This document shows positions 23,901 through 38,900 of a stretch of 64,000 nt of DNA, one piece after another. Made by a program: the position numbers and the translations under genes. The DNA comes from Drosophila persimilis (taxonomy: Eukaryota; Arthropoda; Insecta; Diptera; Drosophilidae): NCBI RefSeq assembly GCF_003286085.1, contig NW_020825289.1, positions 4,340,001 to 4,404,000 on the forward strand, given 5' to 3'. The notes beneath the pieces are model-generated. The model worked only from the letters and a program-made list of their open reading frames with translations, had not been told where the DNA came from and made no database searches. The first letter of the stretch is position 1. Each line of letters begins with the position of its first letter.

Positions 23901-26900
23901 GAGGACGCTGCCCCGACGGCCCACACGAGCCGTGCTGATGCCCAGATCCTCGGGCATGGCCTGGCCATCCAGCGTCCAATCGATTTGCATGGGCAGGTCC
24001 CCGCCAGGCACGGAGCAGTGCAGCGTCAGGTACTGCCCCACCTGGGCGGGGCCCTCCTCGAAGGCGAAGGGTATGATGCGCGGCAGAACTGCATAGTGGT
24101 AGTCGTGTTGTGGTGTTGATGATGGTTGGGAAAGTACGAATAAAAAATAAGGTGCACAAATTATAATAATCGTAATGAGAAGCGCTACAAGGTTCTCTAG
24201 GAATTTTCTAAGCGTCCGGTCCACCTATCACTCTCAGCTGGGTGCTGTAGGTGGCCCTGCCGGCGTCATTCTCGCCGTGGCAGCTGTAGTTGCCCGCATG
24301 CCGCGCGGCCACACTCTCGATGGTCAGGACGCTGCTGCGCCGCCCCATTTTGGCAATCAGTATGTCCTGGTCGTCGTCGTTGAAGAGCGGCTGATTGTTG
24401 AACGTCCAGCGTATGTTCAGGGGGAGGTCGCCCTCCGTGAGGGTGCACTGATAGGTTATGTACTGGCCCAGATGGGTCGGCTGTGAGCCAGTGGCAAAGG
24501 GCGTGATTTGGGGCAAGACTTTGATGGATAAACAGAAGAGAAACTGAATCAACCAACTGAAAATAACGATCTATCTAATTTAAATCTGACATTATGGAGC
24601 TGTGGCCCACCATTGACCACCAACGCCGCTGTGTACTCCACCGCCTGGGCCTTGTTCCGGGCCCGGCACGTATAGTTTCCTGCATTGTTGCCATTCACCG
24701 AGTCAATGGTCAGGACATTCACCTTCTTGCCAATCTTCGATGTGGTCACGCCATGATAGTCATTGATGGCATAGTCATTGAACAGCCAGGTGATGTCCAC
24801 GGGCAAATCGCCCTTGGAAATTGTGCACTGAACGGTCACCGAGTCGCCAAAGTTGGCCGGTTCATCCCCGAACTCAAAGGGACTGATGTGGGGTGGAACT
24901 TGAGGGATTAAAACATAAATTATAGTACGGATAGATGGAAGGAACTGGGAGGGGGTTACCCACTCTTATATCTCACAAAGTCTCCCTAAAAAGATTCTTA
25001 GTTCTACAAAGCTTATTCACAGATCCAATAGATTCTTGTATGAGCCCTGAACTGAACAGCGATCAAAAGCCAAGACACAAAGCGAAAGCGGACATGCATC
25101 TTGCGCGTGTGTGTGGGTGTGTGTAGAGGGGTGACAGGGGAAGGATGTGGGCCACATATAGAAGTACCAACAAAAAAGGATTAATACACTCAAGTTCTAT
25201 AATCTCCGCTATACCATTCACTATCAACTGAGCCGTGTAGACGGCCGAGGCCCACAGATTCCGCGCCTTGCAGGTGTAGTTGCCCACATGGCGGGCATTC
25301 ACGGCATCGATCATCAGGACACTGAGGCGCTTGCCCATCTTAGACGTGGATATGCCCGAGTAGTGGTTGATGGGATACTCGTTGAACAGCCACTCAATGT
25401 CGAGCGGCAGGTCGCCGGAGCTGACCAAACAGTTCACCGAAACCGAGTCCTCGAAATTGGCCGCCACCTCGCCAAAGTCAAAGTGCGCTATTTTGGGGGC
25501 CACTTGAAAAAGGGTGGTGGGAGGTAGGGCTACAATTAGCTCGGGAATCTCAACTAAAAACTGTACAAACAAACTGAAGATGTATACACATATATTACAG
25601 AGGGATACTACGGAATAGGCCTCCCCAAAAGTACCATTCACGATGAGTTCTGTGGTGTAGTTGACAGCAGCCGCGTGATTCTTGGCTCTACAGCTGTATT
25701 TGCCCGCGTGACGAGCCTGGACACTGTCAATGCTCAGCATGCTGTTCCGCTTGCCGCCCTTGACCACATTGATGCCCGAGTAGGAGCTAATCCCGTACTC
25801 ATTGAAGAACCACTCGATGTCGATGGGTAAATCCCCGCTGGAGATCAGGCAAGTGACCGAAACAGAGTCCTCGACATTCGTGGGATCCTCACCAAAGGTG
25901 AACGGTGTGATCTTCGGAGGGACTTTGGAGCGAAGGGAATTTAAAATCAAGAATACAAATGATAACCAAACGTCTTAAGCCTATGAGGGTTCTTTGATCA
26001 TTAAAGAGGGAATAGAATACCATTAACAATTAATTCAGCTGTATAGTTGACGGCAGCTGCATGATTCTTGGCCCTACAGCTGTACATCCCCGCGTGACGG
26101 GCCTGGACACTGTCTATATTTAGCATACTGTTCCGCTTTCCGCCCTTGACCACGGAAATGCCCGAGTACGAGCTGATGCCGTAGTCATTGAACAGCCACT
26201 CGATGTCGATTGGTAGGTCCCCGTTGGAAATGAGGCACATGACCGAAACAGAGTCCTCGACATTCGCCGGAACATCGCCAAAGTCAAAGGGCGTAATTTT
26301 TGGAGGAACTTGTGAGGATGATATGGGTTGGGAATAGATTACTCAACTTAACTTTTTGTGCCACGAAATCATAATTCAAATTAGTGTTTAATTATTCTAT
26401 TGTCAACTATCTGTTAACCATTCACGATCAGGGCGGCCGAGTATTCGCTGCTGGCCGCCTTGTTCTTGGCCTTGCAGCTGTAGTTCCCCGCATGGCCCGC
26501 GTGGACGGAGTCGATGGTCAGGACGCTGGTCCGTTTGCCCCCGCGTAATACCGCAATGCCGGAGGCGTAGTTAATCGACTGCCCGTTGAACAGCCACTCG
26601 ATGTCGATGGGCAGGTCCCCAGAAGACACAAGACAGCTGACGGAAACAGAATCCTCAAAGTTTGCGGGGGACTCCCCAAAGTCGAATGGCGCCAGCTTCG
26701 GTGGGGCTGAGAGGAAGGGGTGCGTACATATGTGGTGCGGGGAGTGGAGAGTGTTATCAAAGGAAAATCAACATAAACAGAAAATACGAGTACTCTACTC
26801 TATTTAAAGCTAGTCTACAGGCCATCTACCATTAACAATAAATTCAGTTGTAAAGTTCACGGCAGCTGCATGGTTCTTGGCCCGACAACTGTATTTTCCC

Positions 26901-29900
26901 GCGTGACGGGCCTGGACACTGTCTATGGTCAACATGCTCGTCCGCTTGCCGCCCCTGTAGACAGTCATGCCGGAGAAGGAACTGATTCCAAAGTCATTGA
27001 ACAGCCACTCAATATCGATGGGTAGGTCTCCGCTGGAGATCAGGCAGGTCACAGACACAGAATCCTCTACATTTGTGGGTTCTTCGCCGAAGGTGAAGGG
27101 TGTGATCTTTGGGGGGACTTTGGAGTGAAGGAAATTATAAATCGGGAATCGAAATGATAATCAAACTTCTTAAGCCTATGAAGAGCCAACTAATTCTGAG
27201 AGAAATACCATTGACAACTAGTTCGGTCGTGTGATTTACGGTAGCTGCATAATTCTTTGCCCGACAGCTATACTTCCCCGCATGGCTGGCGTGGACATTA
27301 TCTATGGTCAACATGCTCGTCCGCTTGCCACCTCTTAGAACAGTCATGCCTGAGTAGGAGCTTATTCCGTAGTCATTAAACGTCCACTCAATGTCGATGG
27401 GCAGATCTCCGCTAGAGATCAGACAAGTGACCGAAACAGAATCCTCCACATTCGTGGGTTCCTCACCGAAGGTGAAAGGTGTGATCTTTGGGGGGACTTT
27501 AAAGGGGGGAAATATTTAAACAAGGACAATAACTCATAAATAAAAACTCTTAAACATAGGAAAAATGTTCACTTCTGGAAAATACCATTAACAATCAATT
27601 CCGTGGTGTAATTCACGGCAGCTGCATGGTTCTTCGCTCGGCAACTATATTTCCCCGCGTGACGGGCCTGAACATTATCTACTCCCAGAACGCTGCTGCG
27701 TTTGCCGCCCTTGACTACGGTTATGCCGGAGTAGGAGCTGATGCCAAAATCGTTGAACATCCACTCAATGTCGATGGGCAGATCTCCGCTGGAGATCAGA
27801 CAAGTGACCGAAACAGAATCCTCCACATTCGTGGGTTCCTCACCGAAGGTGAAAGGTGTGATCTTGGGGGGGACTTCATATGGAGAGAAAATATAAATCA
27901 AAGAATACCAAAGGAAACTAAACGTCTTAAGCCTATGATGCATCTTTAACCTTAAGCAGAAGTACCATTAACAATTAACTCCGTGGTATAGTTCACGGCG
28001 GCTGCATGATTCTTAGCCCGACAACTATATTTCCCCGCATGACGCGCCTGGACACTGTCAATACTCAGAACACTATTCCGCTTGCCCCCCTTCATTACGG
28101 AAATGCCCGAGTAGGAGCTGATGCCGTAGTCATTGAACAGCCACTCGATGTCGATGGGCAGATCCCCGGTGGAAATGAGGCAAGTCACTGAAACGGAGTC
28201 CTCCACATTGGCTGGCTCTTCGCCAAAGCTGAAGGATGTGATTTTGGGTGGAGCTTGGGGGCACAAGGATGTAAATGATAGTCAATAAACGAAAGACAAC
28301 ACTTAAGGATACCGAAAGAGAGAGAGAGAGAGAGAGGTAAGGATGTGTGTGTACAACCGTTGACAGTCAGCGCAGCCGAGTATTCACTGCTGGCCGCCTT
28401 GTTCTTGGCCTTGCAGGTGTAGTTCCCCGCATGGCCCGCATGGACGGAGTCGATGGTGAGGAGACTTGTCCTCTTTCCCCCGCGCAGGACTGCGATGCCG
28501 GTGGAGAAGTTGATGGGCTCTCCACCGAGCAGCCACTCGATGTCGATGGGCAGGTCGCCCGAGGTAACCAAACAGTTGACAGAGACAGAGTCCTCGAAGC
28601 TGGACGGAGACTGGCCAAAGTCGAAGGGCGCTATTTTGGGCGGGGCTGTGTGGGAAGTGATTGTAATGCGGGATGGAAATCATAAGGAAAGAAATAGCAC
28701 TATCTGTTATACGTATAGCTGATCCCCCGCTCAGTACCGTTGACGACCAGCTCTGCGGTGTACTCCGCAGAGTCGGCATCGTTGCGGGCCTTGCAGGTGT
28801 AGTTGCCAGCATGTCCGCCGTGCACCGAGTCGATGGTCAGGATGCTCGCCTTTTTGCCGCCCTTCACAATGGACACGCCGGTGTACGCACTCACGTGGGC
28901 CCCGTTGAGCAGCCAGGTAATGTCCATGGGCAGATCCCCCAAGTAGATGAGGCAGTTCACGGATACAGACTCCTCAAAGTTGACGGCATGATCCCCAAAG
29001 TCAAAAGGGGCAATCTTAGGGGGAACTTGGAGGGGAAACAAGTCACGTGGGGTAGGGGGAAAACAAAGAAATACCGAAAATATTGTAATTCTCATTCCAT
29101 TCTGCATGCTACGAAGGATTGTGTTCGGGTATGTTGGTAGTACCATTCACCACCAGCTGGGCGGTAAAGTTGGCCGATGTGGCACGGTTGACGGCCACAC
29201 AGGTGTAGTTGCCCGCATGCTGGTCGCGGACAAAGTCAATGGACAGGGCGCTGATCTTCTTGCCCAGCTTCATCATGGACACGTCGTAGACATTCTCATT
29301 GATCTCGCGTCCGTTGAAGTACCAGGCGAAGCTGACGGGAAAGTCCCCCGAGGTGACCAGACACTGAACGCTGGCCGACTCCCCGAAGTTCGAAGGTTCG
29401 TCCCCGAAATCGAATTGAGCAATTTTGGGAGCCACTTGGGGGCAGGAGGAAGGGTAGGGAATGCATGGGAAAAGGGTAAACAAAAAAGGAAAGTTCAAAA
29501 TGAAACACACATTCTACATATTGTTGCGTATTAACCTAACCGTTCACTTTCAGCTCGGCCGTGTGGTTGGCACGGCCGGCCCGATTCTCGGCAATGCAGG
29601 AATAGTTTCCAGCATGCTTGGCCGACACCGCCTCGATTGTCAGCTCGTTGATGCGCTTGCCACGCTTCGTGGTGAGGATTTCGAGGTAATCCTCAAAGGG
29701 CTTGCCGTTCAGGGTCCAGGTAATGTTCACTGGCAGGTCACCGCCCGAGATGGTGCATTGCACATTCACAAACTCCCCATAGCTCATGGACTCATCACCA
29801 AAGGAGAACGCACTTATCTTTGGCAGTGCTGGGACGTTAAAGATTGGGGTTGACGGGTTTTCAAATCAAAATAAGTAAATTATATATATAGCTTATGTGA

Positions 29901-32900
29901 ACTAATCTTAGACCTAGGTAAGGATTATGTCCGTCTTTCTGGGCTAACCATTCACAATCAGTCGCGCCGAGTGGGCCGTGAGACCCGCCTTGTTCTTGGC
30001 ATGACACGAATAGAAGCCGGCATGATGGCCAGACACCGACTCAATCGACAGAACATTGATCCGCTTGCCGATCCGCGAGAAAGATATATCATGGTAGCTG
30101 TCGATGGTGGCGTTGTTCAGGAGCCAGGTCACGTTGATGGGCAGGTCTCCGCCCAGGATTGTGCACTGCACAGAAGCGGGTTCGCCGTAGTTGAGGGGCT
30201 CCTCGCCAAAGTCAAAGGGCGCTATCTTGGGGGCAACTTTGGGGCAAACAAGAGGCAGGTGTGCAGTATGAGTACAGTCCAGTTAGATAGATGAGTTAGG
30301 CAAAGATAGAGGGTTGTTTAGGTGGATTAGTAGCAACGCATACTCGTACTTTCATAAACCCTTAGATCTAGTCCTAGTTATTCGAATTCGATATTCGTTC
30401 AAGTACCATTTACTGTGAGATCAACGCCGTAGGAGGTGGTGCCAGCCGCATTGCTGGCAATGCAGGTGTACCTGCCCGTGTGGGCGGGACTGGCGCTGGG
30501 TATCGAGAGCATGCTCGTCTTGCTGCTGATGCGATTGGTGCGCATCTGCGGCTGGAGCTGGTCGTAGCTAGTGTCGCTGGGGCTGCGCTCGAAGCTCCAG
30601 CTGACCTTGATGGGGCGATCGCCCTTCTGGATTTGGCAGAACAAATCGATGGAGTCGCCCGTGTTGATCACATCCTCAAAGGCAAACGGCACGATTTGGG
30701 GCAGAACTGAGAAGAGTGTGGGTGTGGGTTGGTGGGGGTTTCAACATATCAAAATGAACGGAGGAATACTAAGGTACATCTATGAATATTTATGGGTAAT
30801 CAAACCATTCACTAGCAGCTCGGTGGAGTAGCTGACATGGCCCGCACTGTTGCTGGCCACACAGCTGTAGTTGCCCGAGTTGCCGGCCTTGACCGACTCC
30901 ACTGTCAGCATGCTGATACGCTCGCCGATCTTGCTGGCCAACACACCCAGATGCGAGAAGAGGGGCAGACCGTTGTGGGTCCAGCGTATCTTCAGGGGCA
31001 AATCCCCCTTGGCTACATGGCAGGTCAACTGAACGCTGTCGCCCTCATTGGCCTCGGCATCGAAGCTGAACGGATGGATGCTGGGCAGGACTGGGAACGC
31101 ATTGGGGAAAGGGACACGGACACAAACACAGAAATGAAAACAGAAATATCAAAGAAACAGAACTGAAACCTTAGCAATAATTTAGGTATTAAGCAGCCAG
31201 TCACCGTTGACTTTCAGCTCCGCACTGTAGCTGCTCTCTCCGGCCTGATTGCGGGCCAGGCACGTGTACAGTCCGCGATGCTCGGCCGCTATATAGTCGA
31301 TATTCAGGGTGCTCGACTTGCTGGACATGCGACCGATCACCACATCCAGGTCGCCGCTGTTCAGCGTGTGGTTGTTCAGCACCCAGGTTATATTGATGGG
31401 CAGATCGCCCTTGATCACCGTACACTGTATGCCCATCGTCTCGCCGGAGTTGGAGGCCTCGTCGCCAAAGTCAAAGGGTCTTATTTGTGGGGGCACTTCA
31501 ACGATACGATTGATTGGTTCGGGGGATGGAATGGGAAGTGGGAAACGGGAAAACGTAACGTAATAAGACACAAAAAGTAATACAAAACGTTCTTAGGTGG
31601 AAAAGTGCTGTATCCATTAACCATTGACCACCAGTTCGGCACTCTGCTCGCTACTGCCGGCCGGATTTGTGGCAATGCACTTGAACAATCCTCGGTGATT
31701 GCTATTGATCGAGTCGATGCTCAGGGAGCTTAGTTTGGGGGACATTTTGATGATGCGTATGCCCACATTCTCATTGGTGATCGGCTGTCCATTCAGCGTC
31801 CAGTGAAGCAACAACGGTGTGTCGCCCTTGAAGACCATGCATTGTACTGCCGTACTGTCGCCGTAGTTGGAGGGTTCGTCCCCGAACACAAAGGGCATGA
31901 CTTGGGGGGGCACTAAACACAGGAAGAGAGCACTCAAAACTCATTCTATTCATCTAAGCACAGACTCAAAATCACTTGAGGACTGTATTCAGCGGAGCCT
32001 TAGGCAGTTTCTAAAATGTTTTTAGTGAATCACATAAAATGTTCAGCACGGAAGCACAGTCAGCTATTTTTAACCTCCAAAAACTCAATATAGGTTGTAA
32101 TAATCATATTCAGCAGTCCTTTAGGATGATCAGTTCAAGTGCTCTGTGCTCCAACTCTAAACAACAACACAACAAGAACAACAAACAAATCGGTGAGAGC
32201 TCTGCTCGTAGGCATAGGCAGGTGGTAGTTATCTGGTTAAAGCGTGCTCTTATACTGTATCGAAGCGGGTGTGAGGGGACAAACCATTCACTTGTAATTC
32301 AGCCACGTATTCGCTCGTCCCGGCCTCATTCGTGGCTGTGCACTTGTAGACACCGCGATGGAAGGCGCTCAGCGAATCAATATTCAGCAGACTTGTGCGC
32401 TTGTTCAGCCGCAGTTCAGTAAAACCATTCTCGCCGTTCACGATTGGAGCCGAGTTGAGGCACCAACGGATCTCGAGGGACAGGTCACCTTTGGGCACCA
32501 CGCAATTGGCACTAGCAATGTCCCCAACATCGGCGGCGGCCTCGCCGAAGCTGAAGGGCAGCACCTGAGGCGGCACTTGGAGGTGTGTGGGGAGGGGGGT
32601 TAATGATTAAAACACAAGTAAACCAGGCCAAATAAAGGATTAACTACACAGTAAGACTGATATGATATGGTTAATGACCGTTGACGTGTAATTCAGCGCT
32701 GTATTCAGCGATGCCCGCCTTGTTGCTGGCAATGCACTTGTACAGTCCGCGATGGCGGGCCTCCAGCGCATCGATGCTCAGGGAGCTGGTGCGCGGATTC
32801 AGGCGCGACAGAGAGAAACCATGCTCCCCCGTTATAATGGGCGCCGAATTGAGGGTCCAGCGTATCTCCATGGGCAGATCCCCCTTGGGGACCATGCAAA

Positions 32901-35900
32901 AGATGCCAGCCACCTCTCCAGTGTTGGCCGGCTCCACCCCGAAGTCGAAAGGTTGGATTTGCGGGGGAACTTGGTGACGAAATGAAGACGAAAAAAATAA
33001 AAACTAAAGCAACTCAAAGTAAAGACAAAACTACGAGTACATGGAGATCGGGGATCGGGGAAGGGGGATCGGGGATCCAGACAAACCGTTCACATCTAGA
33101 GTGGACACGTGCTCGGCATAGCCCGCCGAATTGTTCGCAATGCACTTGTAGCTGCCCCGATGGGCGGCCTCGAGGGAGTCGACATTCAGGGAGCTCGTCC
33201 GCTTGTTCAGCCGCACAATGGTGAAGCCCAGCTCCCCGTTGACTATCAAGGCGGAATTGAGGGTCCAATAGATGTCCAGCGGCAGGTCGCCCTTGGGCAC
33301 CACACAGTTCACGCTGGCCACCTCTCCGCGGTTCAGGGGCTCGTCGCCAAAGGAGAAGGGACTGATCTGTGGTGCAACTGCGAGGGGGGGAAAACATCTT
33401 CAGCACACACACTTTTCAAAGCTCGAGAACGCACCAACGCCAACGCACAATAAACCGAGTTCGTGTTAGTAGGAATAGGCAGGACGCAAACTACTGGTAG
33501 ATCCGAGGGGGTGCTTTCACCAACCATTTACTTGCAGCTCGGCGGCAAAGATCGCCCGGCCGGCCAGGTTCTCGGCCACACAGCTGTAGGAGCCCCGATG
33601 CCTGGCCTCCAGGGCGTCCACAGCCAGATAACTGGTGCGACTGTTTAGCTGCATCACTGTGAAACCATTCTTGGCGCTCTCCAGCGGCTCCCCATTCAGG
33701 GTCCAGTGGATCCGCAGGGGAAAATCCCCCTTGAGGACCACACAGTTGATGCCCAGGACATCGCCCATGTTGAAGACCTCGCTGCCGAAGCTGAAGGGCA
33801 GCACATGGGGCGGCACTACACGGATATGGTGGGGTGGTTCCAAAAATAATCAAATAAATAATACAAAATAATAAAATAAAGATAAAGATCGAGGTTCGCT
33901 GCGGTTGGCCCTTCTCCATATACCGTTCACTTTAAGCTCCGATGTGGTATAGCTAGATCCCGCCAGATTCTCGGCGATGCACTTGAACAGCCCGCGATGG
34001 AACTGCTCGACGGCGGCTATGTTCAGGACGCTCGTCTTGGGCGAAAGTTTCAGTATGGTTATGCCCTCCTCTCCGTTGATGATGGGACGCGAGTTGAGCG
34101 TCCACTTGAGGGTGATGGGCACATCGCCCTTCTGCACCATGCACTGGACACCGGCATTCTCGCCCGTGTTCACGGGATCGTCGCCAAACGAAAAGGGTGC
34201 GATCGAGGGGGGAACTGCATGATTGGATGGGGAGGTAGGGATTCAAAACTGAACGCAAATCAACGCAAAAAGGAGCTAATCTTCAAAGGAATCAATCGAT
34301 TAACCTTTGACTGCCAGAATAGAGGACTGGCGGGTCTCCCCCGCATTGTTGGTGGCCACACAGGAGTAGTTCCCCGCATGACGGGCCCTCACGGACTCGA
34401 TGCTCAGAACGCTGATGCGTTGACTGTTTCTGGTGACGATCAGACCATCGTTGGTGTAGACGCGACCGCCGTTCTTCGTCCATGCTATGTCGAGGGGCAG
34501 GTCGCCCCGGTTCACCGTGCAATAGGCCGAGACCATGTCCATCTCGTTGATGACATCCTCGCCAAAGTCGAAGGGCATGATTTGGGGCAGGACTGGGGCA
34601 GGATGGGTGTGCAAAAGAATTCAAAGAAAACTTAAGAGAAGTACTAGACGTGGTGGCAGAAGGATTAACCGTTGACTGCAAGAATGGAGGACTGGCGGGT
34701 ATCCCCCGCATTGTTGGTGGCCACGCAGGAGTAGTTTCCCGCATGGCGGGCCCTCACGGACTCGATGCTCAGGACACTCAGGCGCTGGCTATTCCGGGTC
34801 ACGATCAGACCATCGTTGGTGTAGACGCGTCCGCCGTTCTTGGTCCAGTAGATGTCCACGGGCAGGTCGCCCTTGTTTACCGTGCAGGAGGCGGATACCA
34901 TGTCTAGCTCGTTGATGCTGTCTTCTCCAAAATCAAAGGGCACAATCTGGGGCAACACTGGGATTGGGGTAGAAGGGAGTGACAAACAAAAGAACCAAAG
35001 CAAAAGGATAGGCAACAATGCTTAGAGATTGAGAAGGTCTTAACCGTTGACAGCCAGGATGGCCCAGTGACGGGTATCCCCCGCATTGTTGGTGGCCACG
35101 CAGGAGTAGTTCCCCGCATGGCGCGCCCTCACGGACTCGATGCTCAGGACACTCATGCGGGTGCTGGTCTTGGTCACCACAATCCCATCGTTGGTGTAGA
35201 CGCGACCGCCGTTCTTCGTCCAGGCCACATCGATGGGCAGATCGCCCTTGTTGACCGTGCAAGAGGCGGAGACCATGTCCAGCTCGTTGACACTCTCCTC
35301 GCCAAAGTCAAAGGGCACAATCTGGGGCAGCACTTTGGATAGATGATAGATCGGATGCAAGGACGCAGGTGGAGATGGAGGGGTTCATAACGGGAACACA
35401 AAAACCAAAGGCTGCAACAACTACTCAAACTACGAATCAATCGACTCTAGAGTGGGGGCGGAGGAAGGACTCTCTAATCACCGTTGACACGCAGCTCTGC
35501 CGTGTGGTAGATGACCCCGGCCGCATTCCGTGCCACGCAGGTGTAGTTGGCCCGATGCCGGGCATGCACCGACTCGATGCTGAGCATGCTGATCCGCTGC
35601 GTGGTCTTGGTGATCAGGATGCCATCGTTGGACATCAGCCGGCCCACACCGGTCGTGGGATCCGGGGCCGTTGTCCAGTGCAGTTCTAGGGGCGTATCGC
35701 CCTTGTTGACCGTGCAGGTGGCCGAGACCATGTCGTTCATGTTGATGGTCTCCTCCCCAAAGTCAAAGGGCACTATCTGCGGTGGGACTGAGTGGAGTTC
35801 CGAGCGGATTCGTGAGTGAAACAAGCGACCAACGTTGATGTGCGCTGAAAACCTGAACCCGCCCATGGAGTGTGGCTGTGCCCAGAGTTCTTCTGGGCTA

Positions 35901-38900
35901 CAGCTGGAAGGCTCGACTTACCCATGACTTGGACTTCCAGGGAGCCGCGCGCGGAGTAACCCTCCTGGTTCTTGGCCACGCACGTGTAGGTGGCCTGGTC
36001 CGAGTTGCGTTCCACGTTCTCGATGATCAGCGTTCCATTGGGGAAGACCTTCTGCTTGCGGTTAATGGGCAGGGCGCGGTTGTCTAGAATGATCCAGAAG
36101 TGAGTGAAAATCCTAGAGACAGGGGGAGGGAGGAACCCATCCCCTACTTACCACGCTCCCAGACAATCGAATCGATGGGATAGCCAGCAACGGGACAGGT
36201 GACAATTAAGGTCTCGCCCGCGACGATCGCCTTCTTCTCCATCTGACGGATGTAGGGCAGGCCGTAGACATTCAGCTTGGCCGAGTGCTCCGCCTCGCCC
36301 ACCTTGCTCTTGGCAATGCACTTGTAGAGACCGCCGTCGTTGGCATGCACCGATGTGATGTTCAGATAGGAGACCACGTCCCCGTTGACGGTGACGTACT
36401 GGCCGACCTGGTAGCGGTCGTTGTTGGCGATCTTCTTGCCATCCAGCTCCCAGGAGATTTCGGGCGTGGGATTGCCGCCGGCAACACACTTGAGGAACAC
36501 ACTGGGGCCCGGTTCCATGGTCTCTTCCTGGAAGGCCTGCCGGATGACGGGGGGATCGAAGCGGCCTCCGAGCTTCAGCTCTGCACTGGCCTCGGCCGAC
36601 TCCTGGTCGTTGCGCACAAAGCACTGGTACATGCCCTTGTCCTCCTTCTTGACCGACTCGATGCGCAGCACGGGCTCGCTGTGTCCCATGGCCTTGCCGT
36701 CCTTCATCCAGCTGACAGTCTTGATGGGATTACCCGTGTACTGGCAGGTGAACACGGCCGGTCTGCCAAAGTCCACGGTCTGTGTGGGTGGATCGATCTT
36801 CGCCGACAGGGGGGCCGTAACGGTTAGGACGGTCTCAACGCTTTCGCCACCCACCGAGTTGTTGACGACGCACAGATATTTCCCAGAGTCCTCGACGACG
36901 GCATCCTTGATGATGAGAGTCCCAGAGACCTGCTTCACGCGATCGTTCAGCACCACGGCCTGTTTGCGGGTTGTGCCCTCGATGAATTTGTACCATCTGG
37001 AACGGGAGGAGCGTGGGTTAGTCGAGCGGTTCCATCGGCCGGGGCTGGAGGACAGTGGGGGGCACAGAGTGAGCAAGTCTAGAAAGTCTTTCTGGGATCC
37101 TGGGGCTACTCACGTTTCTCCGGCATGGCATGTGGACTGGCCTTTACTTACCTTGAGCTTTCTTTCTTGTTTATCGGGGATATACCTTGCTCATTCTGTG
37201 CACCACTGTTTTGGGGGTTTTTCGGGGGCAGAACCTAACCAAAACCTAATAGGAGATCTACCTATAAACTGGCACTGGATAACCCTGTCCAGGACAATGT
37301 CCTACAAAGGTCTCACCCAATGGCACCTCATTGATTTCAATGCTCTTGACGGCTATGCGTGGCTTGACATGGCCAATGGGCTCTGAAAAGTGGAGTGGAT
37401 CATAGAATACTCTGAGAGAATGGTTCCCCAAACAACTGCCTGAAGGATGCCTCTATAGAGGCGTTCGGGAATATGTACCTAAACACGGGCATGGGATAGG
37501 CTTGTCCCTGGCACAGAATGGAAAAGCTGTGGCCCGTCTGCTGGGTCTGCTCCTGCAGGCGATCACCCGAAACCGTGGGAGCCGCACTCCCAATGGGTTC
37601 TGCAATTAAACGAGGATCCGTATGATCTCTATTCTGCCTAAATATTGCTGTCGATGGGGCATTGGGGGAATCACCTGAATGCGGGCGTGGGAAACGACTG
37701 ACCCAGGCACAAAATGCCCAAGTCGGTGTGGTCTGTTCTGGTCATTTCCTGCAGCCGTCCACCGGATATCTTGGGGGCCACACTACCCACGGGCTCTGGA
37801 AAGTTTTTACTACTTGTTTAAGGGGTATTCCGTTCCTCTCAAGGAAAAGGGGCGAAAACTGCCTGATTGTCGGGACTAACCTGATGATCGGCACGGGATA
37901 GGCCTGGGCCTGGCAGAGCAGGGCAAAGCTAGTCGCGATCTGCTTGACAAACGTGGAGCTCTTGGACTCGCCCGAGAATGTGGGAGCCTTGGCGCCTACG
38001 GGCTCTACAAAAAGAACAATAGTCGAAGGTTCAAATGTGGTGGGGTCTAGGGTACGCTGAGACTTATTATGCTATGTTAGGGCTACCTTATCAAGGGCAC
38101 GGGATAGGCCTGGGCCTGGCACAGCAAAGCGAAACTCTGGCTCAAATATCGCACGAATGTGTAGCTCTTCATGTCGTTGGCAAAGGTCGGACCTTTGGCA
38201 CTGACGGGCTCTAGAATAAAACGAAAGGAGACGGGTCTCTACCTTATCAAGGGCACTGGATACGCCTGGGCTTGGCAGAGCAGCACAATATCACTCGAAC
38301 TGGAGCCGAGTAGACTGGATATTTTCGAGACACTGGCAAATGTGGGCGCCTTGGCCCCAACGGGTTCTGCAAATCAAACAATACTTTTAGGGTGCGGATC
38401 TTCTAAAAACTGCCTGAAGAAGGGTCTAGAGTGTTGGATCTACCTCATGAGTGGCACGGGATAGGCCTGGGCCTGGCACAGCAATGCGAAACTCTGGCCC
38501 ACGGAACGGGTGTAGGAAAACGAATTGGAATCCGTTGAAAATGTAGGAGCTCTAGCGCCAATGGGTTCTGCAATACAACAATTAAAGTCTCATCGTATTA
38601 TAGACAAACATATGCTAAGGAAAAACTGCCTGGGGGGAATTGGGTGGTATTCTAAGGCTAACCTCATGAGGGGCACGGGATAGGCCTGCGCCTGGCACAG
38701 CAATGCAAAGCTCTGGCCCACGGAACGGATGTACGAGAATACATTCGAGTCCGTTGAAAATGTGGGAGCTCTAGCCCCAATGGGTTCTGCAAACCAACAA
38801 TTAAAGTCTCATCGTATTATAGACAAACATATGCTATGGAAAAACTGCCTGAAGGGAATGGGATGTAATTTTAAAGCTAACCTCATGAGGGGCACGGGAT

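Noticed and set aside
31913-32284. Possible missing exon 9 copy in the longer spacer
   Set aside because: No cysteine, tryptophan or PFxFG pattern is found in any minus-strand frame.
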